This document shows, one piece after another, positions 31,258-42,217 of a stretch of 60,000 nt of DNA (position 1 is its first letter; each line of letters starts with the position of its first letter). The position numbers and the translations under genes are program-made. Below the pieces are notes generated by a model. It saw only the letters and a list, made by a program, of their open reading frames with translations, made no database searches and was not told the origin of the DNA. This DNA comes from Takakia lepidozioides (lineage: Eukaryota; Streptophyta; Takakiopsida; Takakiales; Takakiaceae), in the NCBI GenBank assembly GCA_030704615.1, contig CM060733.1:47990001-48050000 (forward strand), given 5' to 3'.

Positions 31258-32700
31258 AAGCTAGAAGTAGCCTGCAAACTCCTTGGTAGGGAGTTTCCCA
31301 CTTGGAGGCTCCACCCAGTCTTTCAGCTGGAAGCTTTGTGTGTATTGTAACATAGATACATCCAGGTTCCACAATCGGCTGCATATTGACTTTTGACATG
31401 AAATACCTGCATTGATTTCCACACAATCACTGTCTGGGCCATAAGTGACTCAGTATAGTGAAGTTTGGGATAAATTCAAAGTTGGAGCAATGTGGCTGGC
31501 CTGAGAATCCTGCACATCTGCATCAAGGTCTTCTGTTCCGAGTATCACAGATTTTGGAACAGTCACTGTGGAGGATGAGGATGGTGATGAGGGAGAGGCC
31601 ACCCCTGTAAAAGAGAGCAGAAAGCCAAGGTTGCTGTGGCTGCTGGGAAGTGCAGGGGAAGACCTGCAAAGAGAATAGCAGCCTCCGAGTCCGACGAGCA
31701 GTATAGTGGAGGTGATAGTGACAAGCCCTCCAAGCAGAGTAAAGGTTGGTCTTTTCAAGCTACAAGGGCTGTTGGCACAAATTTGAACTCTCTCTGTAGG
31801 AGATATTCACAGGTCCTATGGGTTCTCACTGTGCATGCTTTGCAGTACATTTGCATCCACAACCAGTTCTCAAAAGGTTTTTGTATCCATAAGCGTACCG
31901 TCAGTGTGCACAGAGAAGGCCAGTGGACGTCTGAATTTTCAGTCATTTGTTTTGTCTTGTCTCTCTCTCTTTCCCCACAAACTGCAAATCCACAGGGTTA
32001 GTCTCCCACGGGGTCAATGGCTGTACGGTTTTGGCAAGCCAACGTTTGGAGGGAACTGCACCGTGTCTCTTGCCCCAAGGCTACATCAAACAATGTCTTA
32101 TGAGTACATTCTCTCTGCAACCCGGCTGTCGAGTTTGCATGCGGACAACTGCCTCTGCGCGTGCCTTAATGTCAGTAGTGGGAAAACAAGTTTATACCTG
32201 CAGCTGAGATGAGGGGATAAGCTAAACCCTGGTGGGTGCAAACCCCACAAAAGGTTCCGCGAGGGTTAAGCGGCAGGTCAATGGGTGTAAGTCTACGGCA
32301 AGCCAACATTTGCAGGGAATGGCATGAGTACATTCTCTTTTGCCCCCTGTGGACGTTTTAATATCTGTTTTTTCTTGTTATCTGTTACTGTCCTCTAAGC
32401 TCTTGGGTAAGGACTTTCAATACACATATCATGTACTCGCTACAATAGCCTGACATAAGAACAGGTAACTAATGGCGATCAACAATTTGCCAGGTGCAAG
32501 GTGCTTTCAATGTTCTCGTTTCCTCCTCATCAGAGAAATGTCAGGTACTGTGTCTTTTCAGAATATGGACGCGTTCTTTCTGCTGCTTGCTTAAGTGCAC
32601 GGGCAAGTGGGAAATGGGGAGGCATAACGATTTGTAGGCTAGGTCTTGACAGTTTGCCAAAGGAGCAGCATGGAAAGAGGGTTGTTGTTCAAGCGTTTTT
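31258..32700 (+). repeat. Downstream segment duplicated with 40444-41575
   Basis: The sequence after copy B (31261-32450) is colinear with that after copy C (40449-41575). This shows a segmental duplication that included the F-box 3' half and about 1.1 kb downstream. 32355-32675 also matches 2008-2340. Within it, 31561-31744 is an exon-like acidic stretch (see 40741). It also holds two copies of the 55-bp motif near 32009-32120 and 32278-32345. Confidence 0.8.
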
Positions 32701-32934
32701 CAGCATCTTCTGTGACACAGCACTATGGTGCAAACCTTCCCTCCCCAGACCCTCGTGTTTCTCTCCTTCATCTAGTAACCAAATTCTTGGCCAATGTGGG
32801 TTTCTGTTATAAAGACACACGACTCACCCCTTGGATGCCGTTTGGTGTTTGTATGTGGGACTCTACATAGGGGTGTTGTCCAAGGCAACCCTACAGAAGG
32901 TGCGCAGGCAGACCCCAGCAAGGCCAGACCAACT

Positions 32935-33125
32935 GGGACCGATGGCGGGCGGACCTAGCGGCGAGGGCGGGGAGGGCGGGCGGGGCGGGGGCCGCGGTCC
33001 GGGGGCGGGCTGGGCGGCGTGCGGGCAGGGCCGCGGGGCTGCCGACCACGATGCGCGGCTGTCAGGTGGGGGTGGGGGGGGGAGGGCGACCCCACGTCCG
33101 TGCGGGCGTGCGCGCCCTGACCCAC
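32935..33125. other. Very GC-rich, G-run block
   Basis: About 190 bases made almost wholly of G and C, with many GGGCGGGG-type runs on the plus strand, in surroundings near 45 percent GC. The runs could form G-quadruplexes. No gene is evident. It is flanked on both sides by ordinary sequence. Confidence 0.75.
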
Positions 33126-34093
33126 ACGCGCGACATAAACTCCCAATTATTCAAAAATGAGAGGCCCCCACTATAAGGTTTCAAAAATTCAAAAGTTTAA
33201 AAAATGTATCCCATAACCGTTTGACCCCACAGTGTATAAGGGTTAATGCAACAGTCTGTTGTACAGCCTTACACTTTCTTCCGTTCATTCCTCCGCGACG
33301 TCCCGAGAGAGAGATGAAAATGCGGAGTGGGTTTGTTGGACGGAGGTCGCTTGTGAAAATTGCGAGAAGGACGCAGGTCGAGTAATGAGCATGAGCAGTG
33401 CTGGCATCAGTTGTGCTGGGATCCTTCCTAGTGCTACATTGAACTTTCCCTTTGCACAGCTCCGGCAATGCTATCGACACGGGACAATACATTTGTTAAG
33501 GTGAGGCTATCTCCAATCAGAACATGGATTTTTCAATCTAGGGGGCCTGTGACCGAAGCTGGGATGATGATGCTCATGGCGACAGTCTCTCTTCTTAGTG
33601 AAAAAGAGATGAGACGGCTCTTGCTGTTGGAACAGTGACTAATTCCCTGCTGTAGCTGAATTCCTGGTTGCTAAACTGCGGGCTGGTGGTTTTGTCACAG
33701 AAGGGTCCAAGTTCGCCAGACTTCAGACATAAGTGTACGAAGGAGGGCCTTTGGATTTACCTGTGGTCTAACCCTCCTCCTTGGGTGAAAGCAGAGCTAG
33801 CTGCCATGGTTGCACAATTCGGTGACGGTTCTAGCGTGGATGTACACCGGGGCCAAGAGTCCAGTGGGTATTGTTTTGACGATGACTTGACAGGGTTATA
33901 AAATTCTGCAATCAGAATCAGAATCAGAAGAATTATTATGAATTCTATTGAGTTTGAGTTTGAACCCTTCAATTGTAGTAGCGGAGGAGCCTATCCTCCA
34001 GAAGCCATCTTTCTTTGGAGTATTAGGATCTTGGAGATGTCTAAGTGAGTATGAGTGTAGAGATTTGTAATTAAGGGTTTTGAGTTGTGCAGG
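33126..34093. other. Upstream region of the PPR gene, no gene recognised
   Basis: Short frames only, the longest 77 codons at 33668-33901 without a known domain. AGAATCAGAATCAG repeats occur near 33915. Confidence 0.45.
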
Positions 34094-36837
34094 ATGGCAG
34101 GGTTGAATCTGGCACAGTGGTTTGTTGGAGATCAGATGGGCAGCACGGGTAGCACCTCCACCATGACCACTGTGTTTGAAAGAGGACTAAGAGAGGGGAT
34201 CAACAAGGACTGTGTTGGGACTTGTGGGCATATAAGGACTTTATGTAAGGCTGGACAAATCAAAGCGGCGCTGCACATTTTGAACCAAACAAGAATTCAA
34301 GTAGACTCCAACACTTATGTTTGTGTCTTGCAGGAGTGCATAAAGATGAAAGACCTAGCAGTGGGAAGGCACGTTTATGCTCACATTATAAATAGTGGGT
34401 TCAAGCCAAACATTTTCCTACTCAACACCCTTGTCAACATGTATGCCAAGTGTGGGAGTGTGGTGGATGCCCGTCAAGTATTTAGCAAAATGCCTGAACG
34501 AAATTTGTTTACGTGGACTATAATGATAGCAGGGTATGCAAAGCATGGGTGTGGTTGGGACGCTTTTGAGATCTATGAGCAAATGCAACAGGAAGGGGTG
34601 ACACCAAACATGGTTACTTTTATTTCTGTTCTGAATGCTTGTGCCAGCCTAAAAGCCCTGGAAAAGGGAAAAGAGGTCCATGCTGATATCAGCAAAGTTG
34701 GAATTGTGCCAGATGTCATTCTTAACACTGCCCTTGCTGACATGTATGCCAAATGCGGGAGCATGGAGGATGCACGTCAAGTGTTCAACAATGTCTCAAC
34801 GAAATGTGGTCTCATGGAGTGCAATGATCACAGGATATGCTCAGCATGGGTGTGGTAGAGAGGCTTTCCAGATGTATGAGCAAATGCAACAGGAAGGGGT
34901 GACTCCCAACACGGTAACATTCATTTCTGTTCTCAATGCTTGTTCGAGCCTAGGAGCCCTGGAAAAGGGCAAAGTGGTCCATGCTGACATCATTAAAGCT
35001 GGAATTGCATCAGACATAAATTTGGAGACTGCCCTTGCTGACATGTATGCTAAATGTGGGAGCATAAAAGATGCAAGTCAAGTGTTTAATAGTATGGCTC
35101 AACGAGATGTGGTATCATGGAATGCTATGATGGCAGGATACGCTCAGCACAAGTGTGGTAGAGAGGCTCTCCATACCTATAAGCAAATGCAACAGGAAGG
35201 GGTAACTCCCAACAGGGTGACATTTATTTGTGTTCTCAATGCCTGTGCCAGCCTGGGAGCTCTTGAGAAGGGGAGAGAGGTCCATGCTGACATAATGAAA
35301 GCTGGAATTGTGTCATATATTAATTTGGAGAATGCCCTAGTCAACATGTATGCCAAATGCGGGAGCATGAAGGATGCTAGGCAGGTGTTTGACATTATGC
35401 CGAGACGAGATGTCGTCTCATGGAGTGCACTGATCGCAGGATATGCTCAGCATGGGTCTGGTAGGGAGGCTTACGAGATCTATGAACAAATGCAACATGA
35501 ACGAATGCCATGCAATCTAGTTACATTTATCTCTCTTCTCCATGCATGCGCTAGTTTAGGATTGCTGAAAAAGGGCAAAGAGGTCCATGGTGATATCATC
35601 AAAGCTGGAGTGGCTTCAGATATTATACTGGAGAATACCCTTGTCGACATGTACGCCAAATGTGGGAGCGTGGAGGATGCTCGTCAAGTGTTTGACAATA
35701 TGGATCAACGAGATGTGGTCTCATATAATGTTATGATTGCAGGATATGCTCATCACATGTGCAGTAGTGATGCTTTCGAAATTTATGAGCAAATGCAAGA
35801 GGAAGGGGTATGCCTGACAGAGTCACGTTCATCTGTGTTCTCAATGCATGTTCCAACATAGGCACCCTGGAGAAGGGCAAACAGGTTCATGCGGACATTG
35901 GCAAATCGGGAGTGGCATCACATATGAATTTGGAAACGGCACTTACTAACATGTACGCGAAATGCGGGAGCATGGAGGATGCACGGCAACTGTTTGAAAG
36001 TATGGATGAACGTGATGTAGTCTCATGGAGTGCGATGATTGCAGGATATGCACAGCATGGGTGTGGTGGGGAGGCTCTCAAGATCTATGTGCAAATGCGA
36101 TGGGAAGGGGTGATACCTGATAGTGAGACGTTTATTTCTGTCCTCAATGCATGTGCCAGCATAGGAGCCCTGGAAAAGGGCAAACAGGTTCATGCTGACA
36201 TCACCAAAGCTGGAATTGTGTCACATCTTGATTTAGAGAATTGCCTTGTCAATATGTATGCTAATTGTGGCAGTGTAAAGGATGCACGTCAAGTTTTTGG
36301 GAATATGGCTCAGCACGATGTAGTCTCATGGAATGTCATCATCGCAGGGTATGCTCAAAATGGGTTGGGTCTGGAGGCCCTCCAACTATTTGAACAAATG
36401 CAGAAGGCTGGAAGCCGGATGGTATTACTTTTATATCTCTTCTCTCTGCCTGTAGCCATGTGGGCCTAGTGGATGAAGGCCGTCACTTCTTTGATTCCAT
36501 GAGTCAAGACCATGGCATCACTCCTACAGGAAAGCATTTTGGCTGCATGGTGGACCTTCTTGGTCGTGCAGGGTGTCTAAATGAGGCAGAAGACCTCATT
36601 AACAGAATGCCGATTGAACCAGGTGCTTCAGTGCGGGGGGCCTTGCTTGGTGCTTGCAGAATTCATGGCAATGTGGAGGTAGCAGAACGTGCGTCAAATT
36701 GCCTGCTGGAGTTCAATCCAGGGGATGCTGGAACTTATGTGCTACTTTCAAACATCTACGCCGCAGCTGGCAGATGGGATGATAAAGCAAAGGTAACACA
36801 AATGATGGAGGACAGGGGTGTCAGAAAGGCGGTCTGA
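34094..36837 (+). pseudogene. PLS-class pentatricopeptide repeat protein, frameshifted and truncated
   Basis: From an ATG at 34094 (MAGLNLAQWFVGD) the reading passes through a leader and then eight or so PLS triplets of about 101 residues. Recurrent phrases are MYAKCGS, DARQVF, DVVSWSAMIAGYAQHG and EGVTPNMVTFISVLNACASL. Such proteins bind organelle RNA and act in editing, splicing or stability. Three single-base losses break it: near 34790, near 35812 and near 36400. Restoring each gives the expected repeat wording. The protein ends right after DDKAKVTQMMEDRGVRK, where the E domain (and any DYW deaminase domain) would start, because an F-box gene fragment is joined at 36829. It is a pseudogene both by frame and by truncation. 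Confidence 0.9.
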
Positions 36838-36908
36838 TAGCTGACTTCTTCGACTCTGGGACTGGAGAATGGACCAGGGCAGACTGGTCTTCGGATCTCG
36901 TTTTTGGC
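36829..36908 (+). pseudogene. F-box copy C, first fragment
   Basis: These 80 bases match 30641-30722 of copy B almost exactly (LIADFFDSGTGEWTRADWSSD). They join the PPR sequence on the left through a short shared AAAG/GCGG stretch. The next F-box bases are found only at 39890, so the copy was split by an insert of about 2.98 kb. Confidence 0.85.
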
Positions 36909-39889
36909 CTATCCGGCCCCTGTGAATTTTGCGCGCATTGTGCTTCAAAACCTTCCCATGTTATGCTGCCTGCTTCATACTCGTCCACCAGCCTCACCAA
37001 ACTTTCTCTGCACCCGGGCTGCCATCGGAGAGACACAACCAGTGCATCCCCAAGGTCTGCAAGAGTATCCAATGTCAGGCCCTGTTGTGTCTATTCTCTT
37101 CTCTCTTCCATTGGTTTCGAAGGAAATGTTCTATGTGCTGTATCAAAATGCTTCTTTCCAGGAGGTAACACTGGGTATTTATCATGCATTTGCTGCAGGG
37201 TTTGAGGTGCAGGTAGTTTTTCTAGCAAAGCTGCTTCCTTGGTATGCGAGTACAGAACATTGTGCCAGTGGATTGCGATTGGAATTTCTTGCTGTAGCCT
37301 TGTGGCCTAGCTCTGGCCACTAATGCATATATCTGCTATTCCCAGCGAAGATCGGGGATTGGTCAGAATGTCCTGTAAATGGTCAGTGGGGCACTCGAGA
37401 CTTCTTAAACCTATAGATGTCTTATTACACACCTTGGATGTGCGTACTTTCAGGCATATAGGCTCTGGTGTTGCTGTCAAAGAGTTGTCTGCTAGAATCA
37501 TAGACCTAAATTAGTTCTCATATGATGGAGACATCATGCCACTAGATTTTCTAATTTTGTTGATCTTGTGCAGAATGGTGCACATTGGGCTAGCAAACTC
37601 TGGGCAAAGCCAAGGAGTGAAAAGTATGAGCAATGTATAGACTGCCACAAACACTACAAACATAAGTCACATGATGAGTCATTTAGTTGCAGGCTACTCT
37701 GACTGTTGTATGGCCAAAGCGATGAGTGAGAGGTAGAGTCGAGTGCTTCATTTACTACATCTTTACTTAAGAAAGCTTCATAATGAGCCCTGTTTCATTT
37801 GCGCAAACATCATGGAGGGTATGAGTATTCTCTTACCTGTCTATGCTGTGGCTTGCTCCTAGATAAACAGGACCTGGAGAGGGAACAAATAGTTACCTTC
37901 TTGTCAATGCAAATGGTGGTCTAAATGAAATGCGAGCTGGGGTAAGTATTCAGATGTTAAGTGTCTTCATCTCATTTCGGTTCCTTTTTGCATCTATTCC
38001 TGTCTCATCTTATCAACACAGTTGGGAATGCCTAGAAGTATGAATCCTCTACTGGAGAATAGCCTAAACTATGACGATGTCCAGTTTTGAAAGTTCAGAC
38101 CACAAGCTGAAGACAAGCAAAAGTGCAATGTGCCCTACAGGAATTTCTTACTACAAAAAGAACTATGCATAAATTATATGCCACCATATAACTTAGGAGA
38201 GTAAAATATTGCTCAACCTCTCCACACTGAATGGGCTGACGGGCGTATAAGCACATTGGAGGCTACAGTAGCAACTGACCTTCGCTCGTGGGACTCTGCA
38301 GATCTGTGACATGGTTGCAATCGCAAGGCTGATGAATGCTACGCTGGTTGTTCCAACCCTGGACCATAGCTCTTTCTGGGCTGACCCCAGGTGTGCACCA
38401 ACTCCCTTTCCTGTTTTACACACCACTCTACACCACTGTTTGTCCCTAGGAGTTTTGGTTGCATTAAGTTACCAAAACTAAGCAGAGGGCACACAATCAG
38501 TGTATACAAGGGCTCTTGAAATGGAAAGATTTATGCAGCTAATAGTACAAAGCTGTCGGTTTTATGAGAAAGCGATCCAATATTGGTGTATGCAGTGAAT
38601 TCAAAGACATTTTCAATGTGGAATATTTCATCAATAGAGTCCAGGAAGATGTGCGAATTGTGGAGGCATTGCCAGCCTCTTTGGCTGGAATTGAGCCCAT
38701 GAAGAAGGCGCCAGTCTCGTGGTCCAAGGTGAGCAATCACATCAAGTTTTGAGGCAAGGATATCCGTATGTTTAGAACAGAATGAGATATGGGTAGAAGA
38801 GTCCCCATTCGCTGCTACTGTGTTCCAATTCCTGGTGAATGAGAACTTTGGCGTTGTACAAAGCTGACCAAATATGAAAAAGAAGAAGACTCTGGCTGAA
38901 ACCGGCGTAACTAAGAGCTCAATTCTCCTCGTGGCTACTGTCCCCTTTCAGTGGGCTCTATAACCAAATATGACCTTTGTTAGGATAATCGGCTGCCAAG
39001 GTACTGGTGTTGTAAGTTGTTTCGTGATTCTGAAAATTAAGGTTCTGCCTACACCAGTTGTATGGATATGCAAGCGACCTGTTCTATTCGACTCAATTGA
39101 GCATTGTAGCTCCTGTCTTTTATTTCCTATTGGCAAGTTCAACATTCATAATTCATGAGTGAGTTCAAGTTCATGAGGAAGTGGTGTCGCTAGTCAAGTT
39201 CAGTTTGTCTCTATCTGGCTCCCTTTCTTCCCCTCAGAACTTGTTCTCTCTCTATGATACAGAGATATGTGCACATGTAATGATGTGGTCTGACCAGGCA
39301 CCATACTACAAGGAGTTAGTGCCATTGCTTAAGCAGCAGAAGGTGCTGTATTTCACGCATGCCGACGCACGGTTAGCCAGCAATGATATACCTTACTCAA
39401 TTCAGCAGCTACGGGGCCGTGCCAATTATGGTGCTCTGAAGTTTGCAGAACCAATTCAAACACTTGGCCATTCTTTGGTCGAGCGCATGCATGATGGGCA
39501 CCCCTACATTGCTCTGCATCTGCGGTAAGGCTCACTTTGTCCTAATGTAGACTGATTTTTTTCCTTCCACTTCTTCATCATAAAATAATTGGGCAGCCAC
39601 TGCCACATTTGAACACCAGCCTGCACTCAGTCAATCTTCCAGCGGTTGCACCTGTTGAGTAGCTTGATTCACTCCTTCACTCCATACACAGTGAGTGCAT
39701 TCCCAGAACTGCTCTCTCTCTTATTGAACCGACTTATAAATGTGCAGATATGAGAAAGACATGTTGACACTCACTGCTGTGCTCATGGGCTTCACATCAG
39801 AGGAAGCTGAAGAGCTTCGGCAGATGCGGTACGAAGTTAAACACTGGGAAGAAAAAGAAATTGATGGAGAGGAATAAAGAAAGCAAGGG
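36909..39889 (+). other. 2.98-kb insert splitting F-box copy C, carrying captured gene sequence
   Basis: The left part (36909-37870) has no recognised gene. The right part carries O-fucosyltransferase exons. At the edges CTATC is present on both sides (36909-36913 and 39892-39896), which may be a short duplication or chance. No clear terminal inverted repeats are visible, so the insertion mechanism is open. Confidence 0.6.
37871..39877 (+). pseudogene. O-fucosyltransferase family protein, internal exons only
   Basis: Five exons with matching phases and GT-AG borders encode the GDP-fucose O-fucosyltransferase fold of plants: 37871-37941 (YLLVNANGGLNEMRAG), 38302-38390 ([21 protein letters not shown]), 38596-38728 (EFKDIFNVEYFI), 39298-39524 (ADARLASNDIP...LHLR) and 39748-39877 (YEKDML...RMRYEVKHW). 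These Golgi membrane enzymes act on cell-wall or protein glycans. The N-terminal membrane anchor and the C-terminal third are missing. A TAA at 39875 sits where the family continues with KRKQGGCPL-type sequence, and 12 bases later F-box sequence begins. The exons themselves are intact, so the capture was DNA-level and recent. Confidence 0.85.
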
Positions 39890-40443
39890 GGCTATCAATA
39901 CCGTTGGGGGATGGTAGAAGACTTTCTTGCTAAGCTCATGCAGTTTTCCTTCTTGACAGTCATACGGGATTTGCGTTGGTCCTTGTGCGTATGACTGTCA
40001 AGAAGGACAACTGCTTGAGCTTAGCAACAATCCGTAGCATCTAAGCAAAGTTGTGCACTTGTAAAGGATCATTTGTTTGTCCTGCACGAGGAGGGACATG
40101 AGGACACGGAGAACCCTGGGTATTTGATACCAGAGTATTGTATTACAGAGTTCCAAAGCCAAAAGGGTGCACCAAATTGGATAAAATTGAGGGATCACAG
40201 CTGTAGCGGTTTTGGGCACCCTCCATCAAGGGCACGCTTCTTCATGAGGCTTTACCCATACAAAGGTTTCCTGCTGGTAGTTGCGTCCAATGATGAAGGT
40301 TATCCTTCTGGACATGGCTTGCGGCTTTATGACTTGTCTACTAGTAAATGGCTCACCCTTCCAAACTTGCCGGGAGATACAGAGATTGGTTCCGTAGATT
40401 TGATGTGTGAACTTCAATGCCAGTCCATTCACGACGGAAGATG
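39890..40443 (+). pseudogene. F-box copy C, second fragment
   Basis: F-box sequence resumes with GGCTATCAATACC and covers the C-terminal half to DLMCELQ. A 40-base inverted insertion (39927-39966), loss of seven bases at the NPLQ site (near 40034) and a small deletion near 40422 destroy the frame. From about 40073 a frame of 123 codons remains (FVLHEEGHEDTENPGY to SIHDGR). The copy is dead. Confidence 0.85.
39927..40027. repeat. 40-bp inverted templated insertion (hairpin)
   Basis: Bases 39927-39966 are the reverse complement of 39988-40027 with two mismatches. The other two F-box copies lack the first arm, so the arm was copied in inverted form from the sequence 21 bases downstream. Confidence 0.9.
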
Positions 40444-41575
40444 AATACTTAAAAGCTAGGAGTAGCCTGCAAATTGGTAGGGAGTTTGCCACTTGGAGGC
40501 TCCACCTTTCAGCTGGAGGCTTGTGTGTATTGTATGGTCCAGATGTAAGATAGATACATCCAGGTTCGACAATCGGCTGCATATTGACTTTTGACATGAA
40601 ATCCCTGCATTGATTTCCACGCAATGACTGTCTGGCCCATAAGTGACTAAGTAAAGTAAAGTTTGGAATAGATATCAGCTCTCTTCAAAGTTGGACCAAT
40701 GTGCTGGCCCTAGAGTATCAAATTTTTTGGAACAGTCACTGTGGAGGATGAGGATGGTGATGAGGAAGAGGCCACCCCTGAAAAAGAGGGCAGAAAGCGC
40801 AAGGTTGCTGTGGCTGCTGCGAAGTGCAGGGGAAGATCTGCGAAGAGAATAGCAGCCTCCGAGTCCGACGAGGAGTATAGTGGAGATGATAGTGACGAAC
40901 CCTCCAAGCAGAGCAAAGGTTGTTTTTTTTAAAGCTACAAGGGCTGTTGGCTTAAATTTGAACTCTCTCTGTAGTAGCGGATATTCACAGGTCCTATGGG
41001 TTCTAACTGTGCATGCTTTGCACCACATTTGCATCCACAACCAGCTCTCAAAGGTTTCTGTATCCATAAGCCTATCGTCAGTGTGCACAGGGAAGGCCAA
41101 TGGACGTCTTAATTTTCAGTCATTTGTTTTGTCTTGTCCCTCTGTCTTGCCCCACAAACTCAAACTCCACAGGGTTAGTCTCCCACGGGGTCGATGGCTG
41201 TAAGGTTTTGGCAAGCAAACATTGGAACTGCACCGCCTCTCTTGCAAGGCTACATCAAATAATGTCTTATGAGTACATTCTCTCTGCTACGGGGCTGTCG
41301 AGTTTGCATGCAGACAAATACCTCTGCGCGTGCATTAATGTCAGTAGTGGGAAAGCAAGTTTATAGCTGCAGCTGAGATGAGGGGACAAGTTAAACCCTG
41401 GTGGGCAATGGCTGCAAGTCTATGGTAAGCCAACATTCGCAGGGAATGGCATGTATACATTCTCTCTTGCCTCCTGTGAACGTTTTAATCTGTTTTTTCT
41501 TGTTATCCGTTACTGTCCTCTAAGCTCTTGGGTAAGGACTTTCAATACACATATCATGTACTCGCTAGCCTGACC
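40444..41575 (+). repeat. Downstream segment of copy C, duplicate of 31258-32450
   Basis: It is colinear with the segment after copy B. The stretch 40741-40918 is exon-like. It is preceded by GGAACAG and followed by GT, and encodes an acidic then basic peptide (VEDEDGDEEEATPEKEG, RKRKVAVAAAKCRGRSAKRI, ASESDEEYSGDDSDEPSKQSK). The copy B counterpart at 31561-31744 is less well kept. This could be an exon of a nuclear protein taken along in the duplication; I do not recognise the gene. Two dispersed motifs lie at 41190-41290 and 41404-41470. Confidence 0.7.
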
Positions 41576-42217
41576 AATACCAACATTTCAATTGGGTCTT
41601 AAACTATTTAACTAACAGTTAATCTTTAGCTAGGTAATCTCAAAAGGACAATCTCAATGGGAAGTTTACGACCCCTAATAACGATCTAATATGTATTACT
41701 GAGAAGCCTCATGTAAAGCCTACTGCTCACTACACATCACACCTGAGGCCTACCCTTGAAGTAAATGTGGTGAGACCACAAGTAAACGGCGAGGAGGATA
41801 CTTGTGGGCAACTGTGAAAACATCTTAGGACGCATGAAAAATCCAATCTACTCTTATTTCATCTTGTCAACAATGTTACAGAGGCTCTGCTGGCCAGCAG
41901 AAAAGACCCTAACAATTCGAGTTGGGGACCAATAGCCCAAGGTCTCCAACCTACTTCGACAATGAGAAATAACCTGAACACTAACCTGGGGTTGGAGAAG
42001 ACAAATATAACTGTCACGAGTATACTAACAAAACGGGTTTGTCCTTTGTGCATTGCAGATTAATAAGATACCAGCCACAAAGGAACATGAGAACAAGCAG
42101 ACACAAAAGAAACAAGAAAGGATTGATGGATGGATTGATACTCTCCAGACTGGCAAAATTGTGACCCTAACTCCCATGAGAGAGAGGTAGCTGTTGCAAA
42201 AGATGCTGTAAGGGAAG
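41576..42217. other. 3' flank of the PTB gene
   Basis: No coding signal of its own. It should contain the 3' untranslated region of the minus-strand gene that ends at 42218. Confidence 0.5.
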
